Positions 36,126-47,559 of a stretch of 64,000 nucleotides of DNA are shown one piece after another. Origin of the DNA: Populus alba (Eukaryota; Streptophyta; Magnoliopsida; Malpighiales; Salicaceae); contig NC_133297.1 in assembly GCF_005239225.2 (NCBI RefSeq), forward strand, positions 11,582,147 to 11,646,146, given 5' to 3'. The notes beneath the pieces were generated by a model that had not been told where the DNA came from, did no database searches, and worked only from the letters and a program-made list of their open reading frames with translations. The position numbers were made by a program, and so were the translations under genes. How positions within the stretch are numbered: position 1 is the stretch's first letter; each line of letters begins with the position of its first letter.

Positions 36126-36478
36126 TTACCCAGCAGGAGTGAAATATCGGGGATCAATGGTATCATAAATTCTTGATATTCGAAGGGTCAGTGGCTTAGG
36201 CTTGGTGGGGTTTTTACGCGGGCCGAAAATATCTTGAACCGAAGGCACATGTACCAGCACCAGCTTCCATGCCAAACACCAACCTGATCATCAAATTTCT
36301 ACCAATCAAATCCTCAAATTTACAGTCACACACGAACGAAAAACTGAGGAAAAAATAGAAATGCATACGTACCAATAGATATAAACGAAAACACAAACAA
36401 GATTGCGAGAACGGGTCGCAAAATTAACAAACCCAAATAATCCCAATGAGAGAGGGAGGAGGAGGAGGAGGATTCCAT
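36126..36478 (-). CDS. small single-pass membrane protein, 87 aa, unknown function
   Basis: Two exons, 36478-36373 and 36283-36126, with a GT/AG intron; the G|GT junction keeps phase and gives 87 aa. The product begins with Met-Glu and a run of six Ser, then has a hydrophobic segment at about residues 16-45 (LLILRPVLAILFVFSFISIG, then the exon junction, then WCLAWKLVLV). A basic, Pro-rich soluble tail follows (DIFGPRKNPTKPKPLTLRIS) and ends DPRYFTPAG. Clean splicing and protein-like composition across the junction support a real gene. I do not recognise the family with certainty. The stop follows Gly directly (GGGTAA); the same GT could be a donor extending the gene, which is less likely. It is divergent from the SHMT gene, with 539 bp between start codons. 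Confidence 0.65.
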
Positions 36479-37017
36479 AGACAAGCAACCGCAAGGTTTT
36501 GTCTACTTGGGCAAGCAATACATTCGGGCCCAAACTGCAATTGCTCTCAATCAAGGACGGCCGGTCGGTCGGATGGACTTGAGAGTTTATTAAAATAATA
36601 ATAATAATAATCATTACAAAAAAAAAAAAAAAAAAAGGAACGCGCAGGTCAGGTGTTACTGAACCTGACCTCAATTTAGTCCACGTGAGCTCACACTTCA
36701 CCTAGAGTTAAACTTGATGTTACCGGCTATTCCCGGTCAATTCACCAACGTTCCATTTTTCGGTCCAGGCTCATTCCCCTTATCATTTAACAACCCTCTC
36801 CAAACTCCTGAAGAACAAATCTCTCAAGAGTTTCCAAATTGGGGCGTGTTCTTATTTTAATGGAAACCTCCTCCGTTAACACATTAAGAGTACGTTACTC
36901 CCGTTGCAATTGCTTTAAACGTTGTTGTCACTGTTTCTGTTGTTTCTACTCTTACCCCTGAAAACTTATAACTAAAAATCCCTGAAAAAAAAGCCCCAAT
37001 TTTTATTTTTATTAGAG
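36479..37017. promoter_or_regulatory. shared divergent promoter region
   Basis: 539 bp between the start codons of the small membrane protein gene (minus) and the SHMT gene (plus). It contains a poly-A tract at 36619-36636 and a TAATAATAATAAT run. No single clear TATA box was seen on either side. Confidence 0.45.
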
Positions 37018-40000
37018 ATGGATTTAACACAAGCAGCGCAATCAGGTCTCTCGCTTCGATTTCACTCAAGTTCAATTCCAATTCAACTGCAATTACTCGA
37101 TCAAAAACAAGAAACCCACATCGATAACGAAGAAAACCAAACAGAAGATGAACAATTTAGCATTTTGGGTCATCAAGTTTGTATAAAGAGACCAAGAGAT
37201 AACAGTTCTCAATCATCATCTTCATCATCGACGACAAGTTCTTCGAAACGGGTTGCTTTGGATCCTGGTTTGGAGTCTCGTCGGGCCATGGTTCGGGCAT
37301 GGGGAAACCACCCTCTTCCCGTCGCGGATCCTGAAATTCATGAGATTATGGAGAAAGAGAAGCAAAGGCAGTTTAAAGGTATTGAATTGATTGCATCTGA
37401 GAATTTTGTTTGCCGTGCAGTTATGGAAGCTCTTGGTAGTCATTTAACTAATAAATACTCGGAGGGATTGCCTGGTTCCAGATATTATACGGGAAATCAA
37501 TATATTGATCAAATTGAATTGATTTGTTGGAGCCGCGCGCTGGCAGCTTTTGGACTTCATTCTGATAAATGGGGTGTTAATGTGCAGCCATATTCATGTA
37601 CTTCAGCGAATTTTTCTGTTTACACTGGGCTTTTATTGCCCGGGGATAGGATCATGGGGTTAGACTCGCCTTCTGGAGGGCATTTAAGTCATGGGTATTA
37701 TACACCTGGAGGGAAGAATGTGTCAGCTTCGTCAATTTTTTTTGAGAGTCTGCCATATAAAGTGAATCCACAAACCGGGTATATTGATTATGATAAGATG
37801 GAGGAGAAGGCTATGGATTTTAGACCTAAGATACTGATCAGTGGTGGGAGTTCGTACCCGAGGGAGTGGGATTATGCGAGGTTTAGACAAGTTGCTGATA
37901 AGATTGGTGCTGTTTTGATGTGTGATATGGCTCACATTAGCGGGCTCGTAGCAGCTAAGGTTTGAGATTTTGATATTGCATAATTTCCACGAGCATTCTA
38001 CTTTTTATTTATCATTTTGATATCGGTTTTGAATTTGAAGATAGGGTACAAAATTATCTATCACTTAATGTCATGAGTGCTTGATTGATCAGCTTGTGCT
38101 TTTAGTCTCATGAGTTGCCACTTATTTAACAACTTCTAATTTGTATCTGAGCAAGATACCGGGATGCATTTAGAAATATATGCGGTGATTTAACAAATGA
38201 CATATCAATAACAGATAGATACACACCCTTCTCAAGTAAACTCTCTAGCCATTCTGTTTCTATTTCTGGTGCTGAATCCTTTCAGGATCAATTATTTTTC
38301 CTGAAATGGAATTTAATAGCGTAGAATTGATTGGTTTTTTATCTTTACCACTTGCCTACTGCTGTAAATGCCTGAACTAAACATTAGCATGGTTTTTGTA
38401 TTAGGATTCAGATTGTAATGTGGATTTATTTGCTAAAAGCATATTTTTTTCAAAGTGCTTGATGACTGAAAAAACAGTTTCCTATTGAGTCCATATTTGT
38501 ATTGAGAATGAACAATATTGTGCAACAGGAGTTATACATTGATCTGCAATTAAATTAGCAAAATATTTTTCAGTAGTTTTTCCTTACTATTGTTTTGTCT
38601 CTCTTTCACAGGAATGTGTAAGTCCATTTGAATATTGTGATATTGTTACCTCTACAACACACAAAAGTCTTCGAGGTCCTAGAGGGGGGATTATTTTTTA
38701 TAGGAAAGGCCCAAAATTGAGGAAGCAGGGCATGCTTCTTAGTCATGGTGATGGTAGCAGCCATTATGATTTTGAAGAAAAGATAAATTTTGCAGTCCAT
38801 CCATCAACACAAGGGGGTCCTCACAATAATCACATCGCTGCTCTTGCCATAGCCTTAAAACAAGTGGCCACACCAGAGTACAAAGCATATATGCAACAGG
38901 TGAGGAAAAATGCTCAGGCATTAGCATCTGCTTTGTTGAAAAGAAAATGCAGACTCGTGACTGGTGGGACTGATAACCATTTGTTGCTGTGGGATCTAAC
39001 TACCTGGGGATTAACAGGTATTATATTTCTATCCTTGCGCAATGTTTACATTAGTAGCCCAAGATTTAGTTTTTTCTTATGCATTGAAGTTAATAGCAAT
39101 CCTGCTTTAGCTGTTATGCAATTCGGTCATTTTGCCTCCCCCCCCCCCTTTTTTTTTACATTTCAACATCAATGGATTCTTTTTTGGGTGTAAAGTATCA
39201 TCTATTACTTGATGAAAATCATGTATTATGAAAATGGATAGAAATGGTACTTATTTCTTAAAATGAATAGAGATAATTATGTAGACTGATTTGGCAAGTA
39301 AGTTGCAATAATTTTTAAATTTTTCCACTTATATGAACCTCTTTGTAGCCTGTTTTATCTCGATTGTGAGAATGACCACCAAAATTCATAGCTGGCCCAG
39401 TTATACTGGGAAAAAGAAAACTGAATCAAAATTTACATATTCTTATGAAGCTTAAGTTGGTTCATCACACTATGTTGTCTTTATTTTTTATAATTTTTTT
39501 CATTGATCAGCAATTTGTGTTTAGAATGCTTAGAGCTAGTCACTGCCATCACTTCCTAGGTGCTGTAATATAGAATTTTGGCAAACTATACAGTCAGCTC
39601 TAAACAGAACAAATTCAAAGATACCATCATGTTTTAGACTTTTAGTCAACATGTCATCTGTGCTAAATAGTTTAACCTTGAAATTGGATGTACAAGTTCT
39701 ACTTGTTAATGCTTTTCATCCGCACATTTTTTGCCTCTTCTTGATCAGCAATGAGTTCTCCTCTCCACTTGTCCAGTCAATATTTGTCCTTTTTTTTTTT
39801 TTTTGTGAGCATATGATGTTTAAAACTCAGAAACACTCTGCTCGCAATGAGATTACATACCTTGCACAGTAGCAGGCTGCCATCTTGACTGTATTGATAT
39901 TCAAAATTGAAATGTAGTATGCTCCTATTTCTTGAGATTATGTGGCATTGGAATTCTAGATAGAATGTATTTTCTTAGTACATTGACTACTTTGAGTTTC

Positions 40001-41581
40001 AGTTTGATTCTCGTGTGCATTTCTGTTCTACTGCCTTTTCTCGTTATAAAGATTCTGGTAGCCATGAACTAGAAAATCTAGGTTACCTCTAGTATATGCA
40101 GACTTCTAAGTTTGGCTTTGAGCAGAAGTATCTGCGCAGAAGAGTGAGTAATCATTCAAGTGGAGAAGATTTGAATTGCCACTGGTGGAAACGTTACTCA
40201 CCTATATATGCATCACCATTCAAGTCAAAGCATGGGGAAAGGAACATTTGAAATGACAAAGTTACTCTCTTGTGTAATCCAATTGCAGCAAACCCCTTTC
40301 TGGAATATCCCCCTTCACTTTACTTTTAACTTATTTTTATACCCAAGGGGGTTAATGTAGGCATTAGGGTTAAGCCTGTTTTAGATAAAATTATCATTTA
40401 TCTTTTCAAGATAACCTGATTCTTCTTGGGACCCATATTTCAAGTTGGGACCCAGTGGATGATGACAGACCATGGGTGAGTGCATATATCATTACCTTCC
40501 CGGAGAAGGAAAACATTGGAGGGAAAAGCTCAAGGGCCTTCCAAACCACTCCTCTAAATTTTTATATTATCTCCAAACACTGCTCAAAGTAGCAGTTCTA
40601 TATGATTCCTAATTCAACTTCCTTTTTCCTTTTAGCTTTATAGTTGTAGAATCTTCTTATTAAAACCTTTTATAGCAACAAAGTCTACAGTAGATGGAGA
40701 CATGGGTGGGGTGCTCATGCCAATTAAATAGCATTGACTGCTTGAGTAAATTTACATCCTTTCTGTGTTTATGTAACTTTTCTTCTCAGTTTTATCTCCT
40801 AGCACACCTGAGAAAGGGAGTGTTTATGCATGACGTTGACACTCTTTTTTATATATATATAAAATTATCAGTGCATGTGTTTGTATGTTCCTTTTGCTCT
40901 CCTAATGACCATATTTCCTGTTCTTTCTTCCAGGCAAGTGTTATGAGAAGGTGTGTGAAATGTGCCACATCACTCTAAATAAAAGTGCCATATTTGGTGA
41001 CAATGGTGCGATCTGTCCTGGAGGAGTGAGAATTGGTAAGTTGTTATTTTGTCAAGCTTCAATTTCCAATTAATATAAAGCCACCTATAGGTATATTGAG
41101 TTTAAAATTCTCAATCAAATTTCTTCATACATTAGATATAGTTTTAAAGGCAGTACAAAATGATTTTCTTCAGCGGAAAGTAGAGATGTTATTAGCTTCC
41201 AATGGGTTTTGATCATGTTTATTCCCGCTTCCTCCTTTTTCTTCAATTCCAAATTTTTCGTTGCGCTGAATTCCTGCATGTAATTTTCAAGTTACTATCA
41301 TGTTAACATGAGGACCATGCTTTCTTCAATTTCCAAGTTTTTCATAATTTTAATCTTTTTCAGGTGCTCCTGCTATGACATCAAGAGGTTGCATAGAGGC
41401 TGATTTTGAGACGATTGCTGACTTTCTTCTCAAGGCTGCTCAGATTACGACTGTTGTGCAGAGGGAACATGGAAAAAAGGATTTCCTCAAAGGTCTTCAT
41501 AACAATAAAGATATTGTTGAGCTTCGAAACCGGGTTGAGATTTTTGCTTCTCAGTTTGCCATGCCAGGATTTGACATTTGA
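37018..41581 (+). CDS. serine hydroxymethyltransferase, SHM6/7 type
   Basis: PLP enzyme that interconverts serine plus tetrahydrofolate with glycine plus 5,10-methylene-THF in one-carbon metabolism. Four exons, 37018-37959, 38612-39017, 40934-41035 and 41364-41581, join in phase to 555 aa. Residues 1 to about 85 are a Ser-rich extension ([20 protein letters not shown]) that is typical of the SHM6/7 clade and lacks an obvious organelle presequence. The catalytic core follows: [20 protein letters not shown], the [16 protein letters not shown] substrate loop, CDMAHISG with Asp303 and His306, and [13 protein letters not shown] with the PLP Schiff-base Lys332. The C-terminus includes [23 protein letters not shown] replaces the usual Pro-Leu before GLTG. 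Intron 2 is unusually long, about 1.9 kb. The clade's in vivo enzymatic role is less certain than for SHM1-4. Confidence 0.94.
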
Positions 41582-43450
41582 ATATATAAAAGAGGCAACT
41601 TGCATGCAGCTGGAGGTCTTTTTTCCTTGCCATTGTGGCTTACTGTCATTTCCGCATGGTGACCCATCCATTCCCCCCCGTTTTACTGTATTTCTTATTC
41701 TTCATTCATCGTGTAAAATACCATAGTGAATTTCTGGGATGTTGCCGGATTATTACAACATCCTAGCTGTTTTTTTCTTTTCTTTTCCATTTTTTGTAAA
41801 GTTATATCACGAGTTATTTAAAATTTTTCAAGGATGGACTATGTTTCTTTATGTTTGATTGCTCGAAATCAAATAGCGTTATTTTGATACATCCTTGATT
41901 ATGATTTAAACAGGAAGACAGGATGTCTTCTGTATGAAATGCAAATAACATGCAAAACATTGTAATGACATCTTGCTCTGGGTGATGACTTTGCTCTTCT
42001 TCTTTAACGAACCCAGTGCATGTTCAAATGGTGATATGCTGCTCTGCTTGAAGCCATGTCAATTTCAGTATTTGCTTGGCCGCCTGTCTTTCTGTACTTG
42101 TCTATCGTGTCTTTCTGTCTCGGTTCTTTTACGGGGATCTTTATTCTTCTCACCCCAGATTAGTTCACCGTACAAGGGAGGTGGTAAGGTGGGGGACAAC
42201 TGTAAATGGTTGGTTTTTTTTCTTTAAGCACCGCTTCCTCCATCTGTTATTAAAATGTTGTTGCAAGGACGGAATGGAAAAGCATAATTGGTTGTGATAA
42301 TTAAAGGCATGGTGCTGGGGTTTCAAGAGTAATGATAATTCGCAGTGTGCTGCCGGCTGCCGGCTGCCCACAGCTTTGTTGGAACACAACTTTGCTGCCA
42401 AAAACTGCCTGCTTCTGGTGCAGCTAGCTTTATTTATTTAGCTAGATTTTGTCGTTATCTTTTCTCCTTTTATTTCCCATTATTTTACAAGTTAGTTTAT
42501 TAAGCATTCTCATATGGAACCCATGAAGGGAAGCAAGGCATGAATTTCCGGCAAGGGACAAAAAGCACGAGATACGGTTAGAAAAGAGAAAGTGACCCTC
42601 CATGTATTGTGTTTTTTATATTTTCCCAAGCCCAAAAAGGGGGGAGAAATTGGCAAGCATAACATGATTATCATAAAGAAAGATAGAGAGTTCAGAAGCG
42701 ACATGTCAAGAAGAAGAGTGCTGTGCTAAGAAGCTTTCATCATCAACTCCATTGCTTTCAAAGCGAACCCGTATCAGACAAAAGATTTCTTCCCAAGGAG
42801 CTAAGAGGGAGGGCTTCTTTTGAAATTAAAGCGAACCCAGGAATATCACAGTCCTCTCTACAAGTCCTAGGTCTCCTTTTTGCATCATTTTTCACTACTA
42901 GAATGATTGGTCATTTAGTGTAACAACTAAAGAGCACTTCCATGACTACGCAACCGGAATAAGAGGAAAATCTAAGGATTTTTTCTAACTTGTCGTATCT
43001 CTCTCTCTCTCTCTCCCTACAAGAAGCAGCTTTCTTTTTGTGTTGTTTCACACTGTAATAAAAGGTAGGAAGCAACAAGAAGCTGGATTTTCATTTTCAT
43101 GTCGAGAAAGCGTAACAACGTTGTCCCTGCATAATAACTCCATCTCCCTGAACTGAACTGCCCAATCTTTTTCATGTTTACTTTGTTCAGTTCAACATCT
43201 TTTCCTTTTGGTTTCCAACCAAAAACTAGAGAACTACCACAGCAACCGTAACAAACAAGAAATCCATATGGAAGGGGAAAGGAAAAATATATGAAAATTA
43301 AGAGGAAAAGGAGAAAAAATAAATAGAGAAGAGAAGGCTTAAAGGTACAACCACCCCAACAACTGCTTCATGTACCTTGTATTTTTTTTTTTTGTTTAAT
43401 TCTCAACCATTCTATTTCTTCTTCTTTTCTCTCTCCCTCTTCCTACCTAC
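41582..43450. other. intergenic between convergent SHMT and BPS1-like genes
   Basis: The two genes converge here, so both 3' UTRs lie in this stretch. Several short frames on both strands (for example 41973-42227 and 42723-42923) have no family match. A short (CT)n run occurs near 43000-43016. Confidence 0.45.
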
Positions 43451-44544
43451 CTACCTATGACTGCAAAAGTCCAAAAGCTTCTTCCTTCCTTCAACAATCT
43501 CATCAAAGAAATCATCAAGCTGCCCGATAATATTTTCAGCTCCAGATCTCAACACCCCAAAACACCCTCTTAAGTTGTCCACTCTTTCTCTCATCCCCAC
43601 CTCTGTTTCCCACTCTACAGCTCCTCCTTGTCCACACTTTCGCTCAAGCTCCCCTCTGAGCTCCTCCATGGCCATCTTTGATCTCCTGAACTCGTAAAGC
43701 AGAATCCCTGGCCTCCCATTTATCTGGTTTATCTCTGCTGCTACTCTCTGCTGCAATCTTCCTGTTGAGATCATGAAAGCTGATCCAAAAAACAAGCACC
43801 CTTCGTACCCTCCTCGCAGAAAACTTGATTCTGGCCAACAATAGACCAGTCCATAGAGCAAGATCATTAGTAGCAAAGAGCTTACGTTTCTCATTGCATA
43901 CAGAACTCCTCGAAAACCATTGAATCCGTTGAGTTTGGATTCAATAGAAATCTTCTCATCAAACCTCAAAGATAGCGGTTGGATTCTTGTTTCCATTAAA
44001 GCTCTGTTATCTTCTTCTAATCCCACTGCCTCCCTTCTACACCCGGAAATTGCCCTTATGACCTGTTTCAAGAATTCCAAAAATATATATCATAAAGAAC
44101 AGTACTTTGTGATGTTAATTTAGATATTCTTGTATAATGAATCAAGAAATGAGAGGAAGGATGGGGATAAGATTTTCTTTTTTGAACCTGGCGAGAGAGC
44201 TGGGGGCTAAGATGGCGATGATTGTCAAGAGAAGAGGTGATATTGAATCCAGCAGAATAGTAATTCTCGATGCCAGATACGCCTGATTTAAGGACATGAC
44301 ATGCCTCCCATAGCTTAGAACTCTCGTCCATGTATTCATCAAGCCACTTGTCACCAACAGGCAAATGGAGTTTTTGGACAAGCAAAGTCAACTGAGAATG
44401 AAAAGATCTTAATAAAGAAAGAACTCTTTGAAGGAATTGAATCGACATGAAGTTGTTGGAGAGATAAACACGTTCAAGATCATCGATCCCTCTGGTTAGA
44501 AAAGAGTAGAAACCATTGACAGAATTTGTAGAGGAAGGATCCAT
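43451..44544 (-). CDS. BPS1/ROH1-like (BYPASS-related) protein
   Basis: Plant-specific family related to BYPASS1, which limits a root-derived mobile signal, and to ROH1, an exocyst Exo70 interactor. Two exons, 44544-44188 and 44062-43451, join in phase to 322 aa. The N-terminal part is helical and matches the family pattern ([20 protein letters not shown], then [18 protein letters not shown]). The second exon has a hydrophobic segment at about residues 178-195 ([18 protein letters not shown]) and a coiled, charged C-terminus ([40 protein letters not shown]). The start is the Met of MDPSS, because family members begin close to this point; an in-frame upstream Met (44571) would add nine hydrophobic residues. 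Exact orthology and function are uncertain. Confidence 0.85.
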
Positions 44545-44734
44545 TGTACTAATTTCAAGGAGAAGAATCAATCAGGGGAGGATCACTGATCACTCACACT
44601 CACTATAACAGCTCTCCGCGCAAGTATAAAGGAAAGAAAAGTGATGGGATGGTAGCATAAGAGTTGGAGGAGGAGGCGGGTGTGTCTTTCGGGGGGGAGG
44701 GGAGGGGAGGAGAAGGTAACAAAAGATGGAGGGG

Positions 44735-44742
44735 TATTTAAA
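44735..44742 (-). promoter_or_regulatory. possible TATA-like element of BPS1-like gene
   Basis: TTTAAATA on the minus strand, about 190 bp upstream of the ATG, within a purine-rich (plus strand) tract at 44660-44790. Confidence 0.3.
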
Positions 44743-44799
44743 CCGGGAGAAGTGAGGGGAAGCATAAGAGAAAGAGAATGGAAGGAGGGAATATCTTAG

Positions 44800-46500
44800 A
44801 AGCTCAGGTTTCTAAGGTTGAAAAGGATTGTTGGGAGCAATGATGGGTGTTTCCTATACAGGGGAAAGGATGATTGGTAAAATGGCATTTTCATTGATAT
44901 TTTAATGGGCATAAAGAAGAGAAAAGAGGAAAATTTTAAAAACAATTTAGGAGTTTCCCAAATAAATAAAGCAGAATTTACCATAAAGAAAACAGAGACA
45001 TATATGTATATATATATATATATATAAAGCCTATAAGACATTAATTTTCCATGAGCTCCCTTCCAATTTCTTGCTTTTGTTGCTGTGCTCTGTGTTTCTT
45101 TTCTCCTCCATCCTATTAAAGATTAAATTATAGCACCATATATTTGTCAAAATATACACATATATTACAAAATATAATAATATGTGAGAGAATCGGCAGG
45201 ATGTGATGCTGATATACACCAAGTATTATGAATATATAGCTGGTCATATTCCATGATGATTTTCTTTCAACCATTAAGAGGTTTTTTTGGATTAGTTTGC
45301 ACATTAATTACGATTAAATATTTTTTTAAGAAATAATTTTAAAAAACATTTGTTCATATTTCAACATGAAAATATTTAAAAAAATAACTATAATTACATT
45401 TTCAAACGATACTATTATCGAGCGATCATTAAAGATTTAATGTGATATGATAATGGAGTAGGGATTTCTGGGTCGTAGAAGGTTTGACTGGATTGTTGAC
45501 TGAGATTATGATTCTATTCTATATCTTTTAATTCCTTTATTTCATCCATATAGATACGAGTCTTCGCTTTTGATTTTAGTGCTTGCTTTGGCTTCTTCTT
45601 CCCTGCTTTTCTTCCTCGAGCAACTGAGTTTGTTCCTTCACTTGTTGAAATTTGTGGGATTTTATTTCTCCTAGATATATTTTTATTGTCCTTTATTTAT
45701 TTTCTTTTTCTTTTTCAAAAGGAGGAAGTGGAATGATGAGGTTCTTTATATGTGTGTTCCGCAAACTTTTCTACGTGGAAAATCAGTCTTTTCAGGCCTT
45801 ATTTAATTTATATTTTTCTTTTTCCTTTTCAATTTTTTCCTCTTGGATTATTTCTTCCTTCTTCATTCCCTTAGTCACTAGTCCCCTTTGCAGTCTTATT
45901 AATTTTATTTAAAAAAAAAAAACACCGAATCCCATCACTCTTTTACTGTGGAGGGAGAGATATTTCATGTTGATTGCTACACTGCAATTATATTTTTGCT
46001 TTTATAAAATTAATTGAGGCTATAATAGTTTATTGAATTTTTTTGCACGGTTCAGTGACATAAATATCCTTAAAAGGTAAACAAAAAAACTAAACAATGT
46101 GAGGGGCTTTTTAACATTTTATTTTTTTAATAAGAAAATTATTTTCATTACCTATATAAAAAAAAGTAAAGGATTGGTTAATGGGTGTCTTGGTATTTTC
46201 ATCATGGTTTTATGTTATAATCTATTTGAATTAGAGACAAATCAATTTTTATAAGAAAATTAATAATAAAAAAAGTAGCAGCGCGTACATAACATGCCCC
46301 AATGAGTGGACGCTGCCTTTCCAACAATGTGTGCGATGTCAATTGACAGTAAAAATATTCAATTGTTGTGTCTTTTAAAGTGTCCAGTGACATTAATATG
46401 ACTAATGAGGCGAATTGCGTGTGTAGTGCAAATTGACTCGAAGGAGATGAAAGTTTTTTTTCTTCCCCCTTCTTCTTTATCCTCTTTTTTTTAAATTCTT
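44800..46500. other. AT-rich intergenic DNA
   Basis: No gene recognised. It contains a (TA)n tract near 45001-45027 and a reverse-oriented AT-rich MITE-like fragment at about 45290-45415. Short frames lack domains. Confidence 0.5.
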
Positions 46501-46554
46501 CAACGGGGTTAGCTAAAATTCCAAGGTTTGTCCTTTCGTTTAATTTTATTTTAG

Positions 46555-47520
46555 TTGCGATCCTCCTTTTAACTAGTTTTTATTTTTTAAAGTTTTTTCA
46601 AATTTCATCTATTCCATTTGGTTTTATTTAATTTTTATATTAAATATGGTATTCATTCTCTTGATTGTTGTTTTTCAATCCTTTTCTTGATTTTTTTTTT
46701 AATCTGTCCTCAACATTTTTTTTATTTTTTTATCTAATTATGGTCTTCATTTTTTTAATTGCTTCTTTTTAATCATTTTCTTCTTATTTTTTTTTTAAAT
46801 CCCTCAATATTTTATTTTATTTTATTTATTATCTAATTTGATCCTCATTCTTTTAATATTTTTTTCCTTTTCTTACCTTGGCTTTTTTATTTTTAAACCT
46901 AAACATTTTGTTTTTATTCTTTAGTCCAGATTTTGCTTCTCATTCTTTTAATTACTCTTTATATATATATATATATATATATATATTCTTTTTTATGGGG
47001 TTATTCCAAATCACGGGTTAAACTAGTTAACCCGGGTTGTTTTAGTTTTTTTTTTAATATTTTTTTAAGTGTTTTTTTTTTATTTTATCATTTGACATTA
47101 GGTCTAGTTAGGTTTTGAGCTTTTTTTGATGTTTTTATGCTTTTTCTTTATGTGGAGCTATCTCGGGTCATTGGTTAGTCAGGATAAACACTAGGTGACT
47201 CGAGTTTTTTTTTTTTTTTTTTAATGTTCTTTAAATTTATTTTAACTTTAATTCTTTTTTATAGGTTATTTTTAAAAAATATATTTTTTTTTTAATCATG
47301 ATTTTCATGTCGTGGATGGCGGATTAATAGAGTGAACTCAGGTTGACTCAACTTTTTTTTTTTTACTATTCTTTTTAAAAATTAATTAATTTTTATTTTT
47401 TTTCGATGTTGAGTTTATGAATTTTTTCACTTTCCATTCAACATGATATTCTTATCTAATATCTTATGTAGTTGTCAAGTTAAACTGAGCTGAGTTAGAT
47501 TATCATTAATTAATTAAATT
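46555..47520. repeat. T-rich dispersed repeat arrays
   Basis: From 46555 to 46930, units of about 95 bp carry GTATTCATTCTCTTGATTG, GTCTTCATTTTTTTAATTGC and CCTCATTCTTTTAATAT. From 46990 to 47520, units of about 150 bp carry AACTAGTTAACCCGGGTTG, GGTGACTCGAGTTT and GAACTCAGGTTGACTCAAC. A (TA)n tract lies at about 46960-46985. Confidence 0.65.
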
Positions 47521-47559
47521 ATTTTTTTATTTTAAAAAGAAATTGACTCGAAAAAAGTC

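Noticed and set aside
36306..36701. 131-codon minus-strand frame over the small membrane protein locus
   Set aside because: It is in a different frame from the spliced 87-aa product and includes a translated poly-T tract; the spliced model explains the region better.
36759..36782. Sequence resembling miR166 (CGGTCCAGGCTCATTCCCC)
   Set aside because: It differs from miR166 by a mismatch and a missing base, and I saw no nearby complementary arm to form a precursor hairpin. Probably chance.
43644..43841. Second minus-strand frame within the BPS1-like exon
   Set aside because: It is a shadow frame of the longer, family-matching exon 2.
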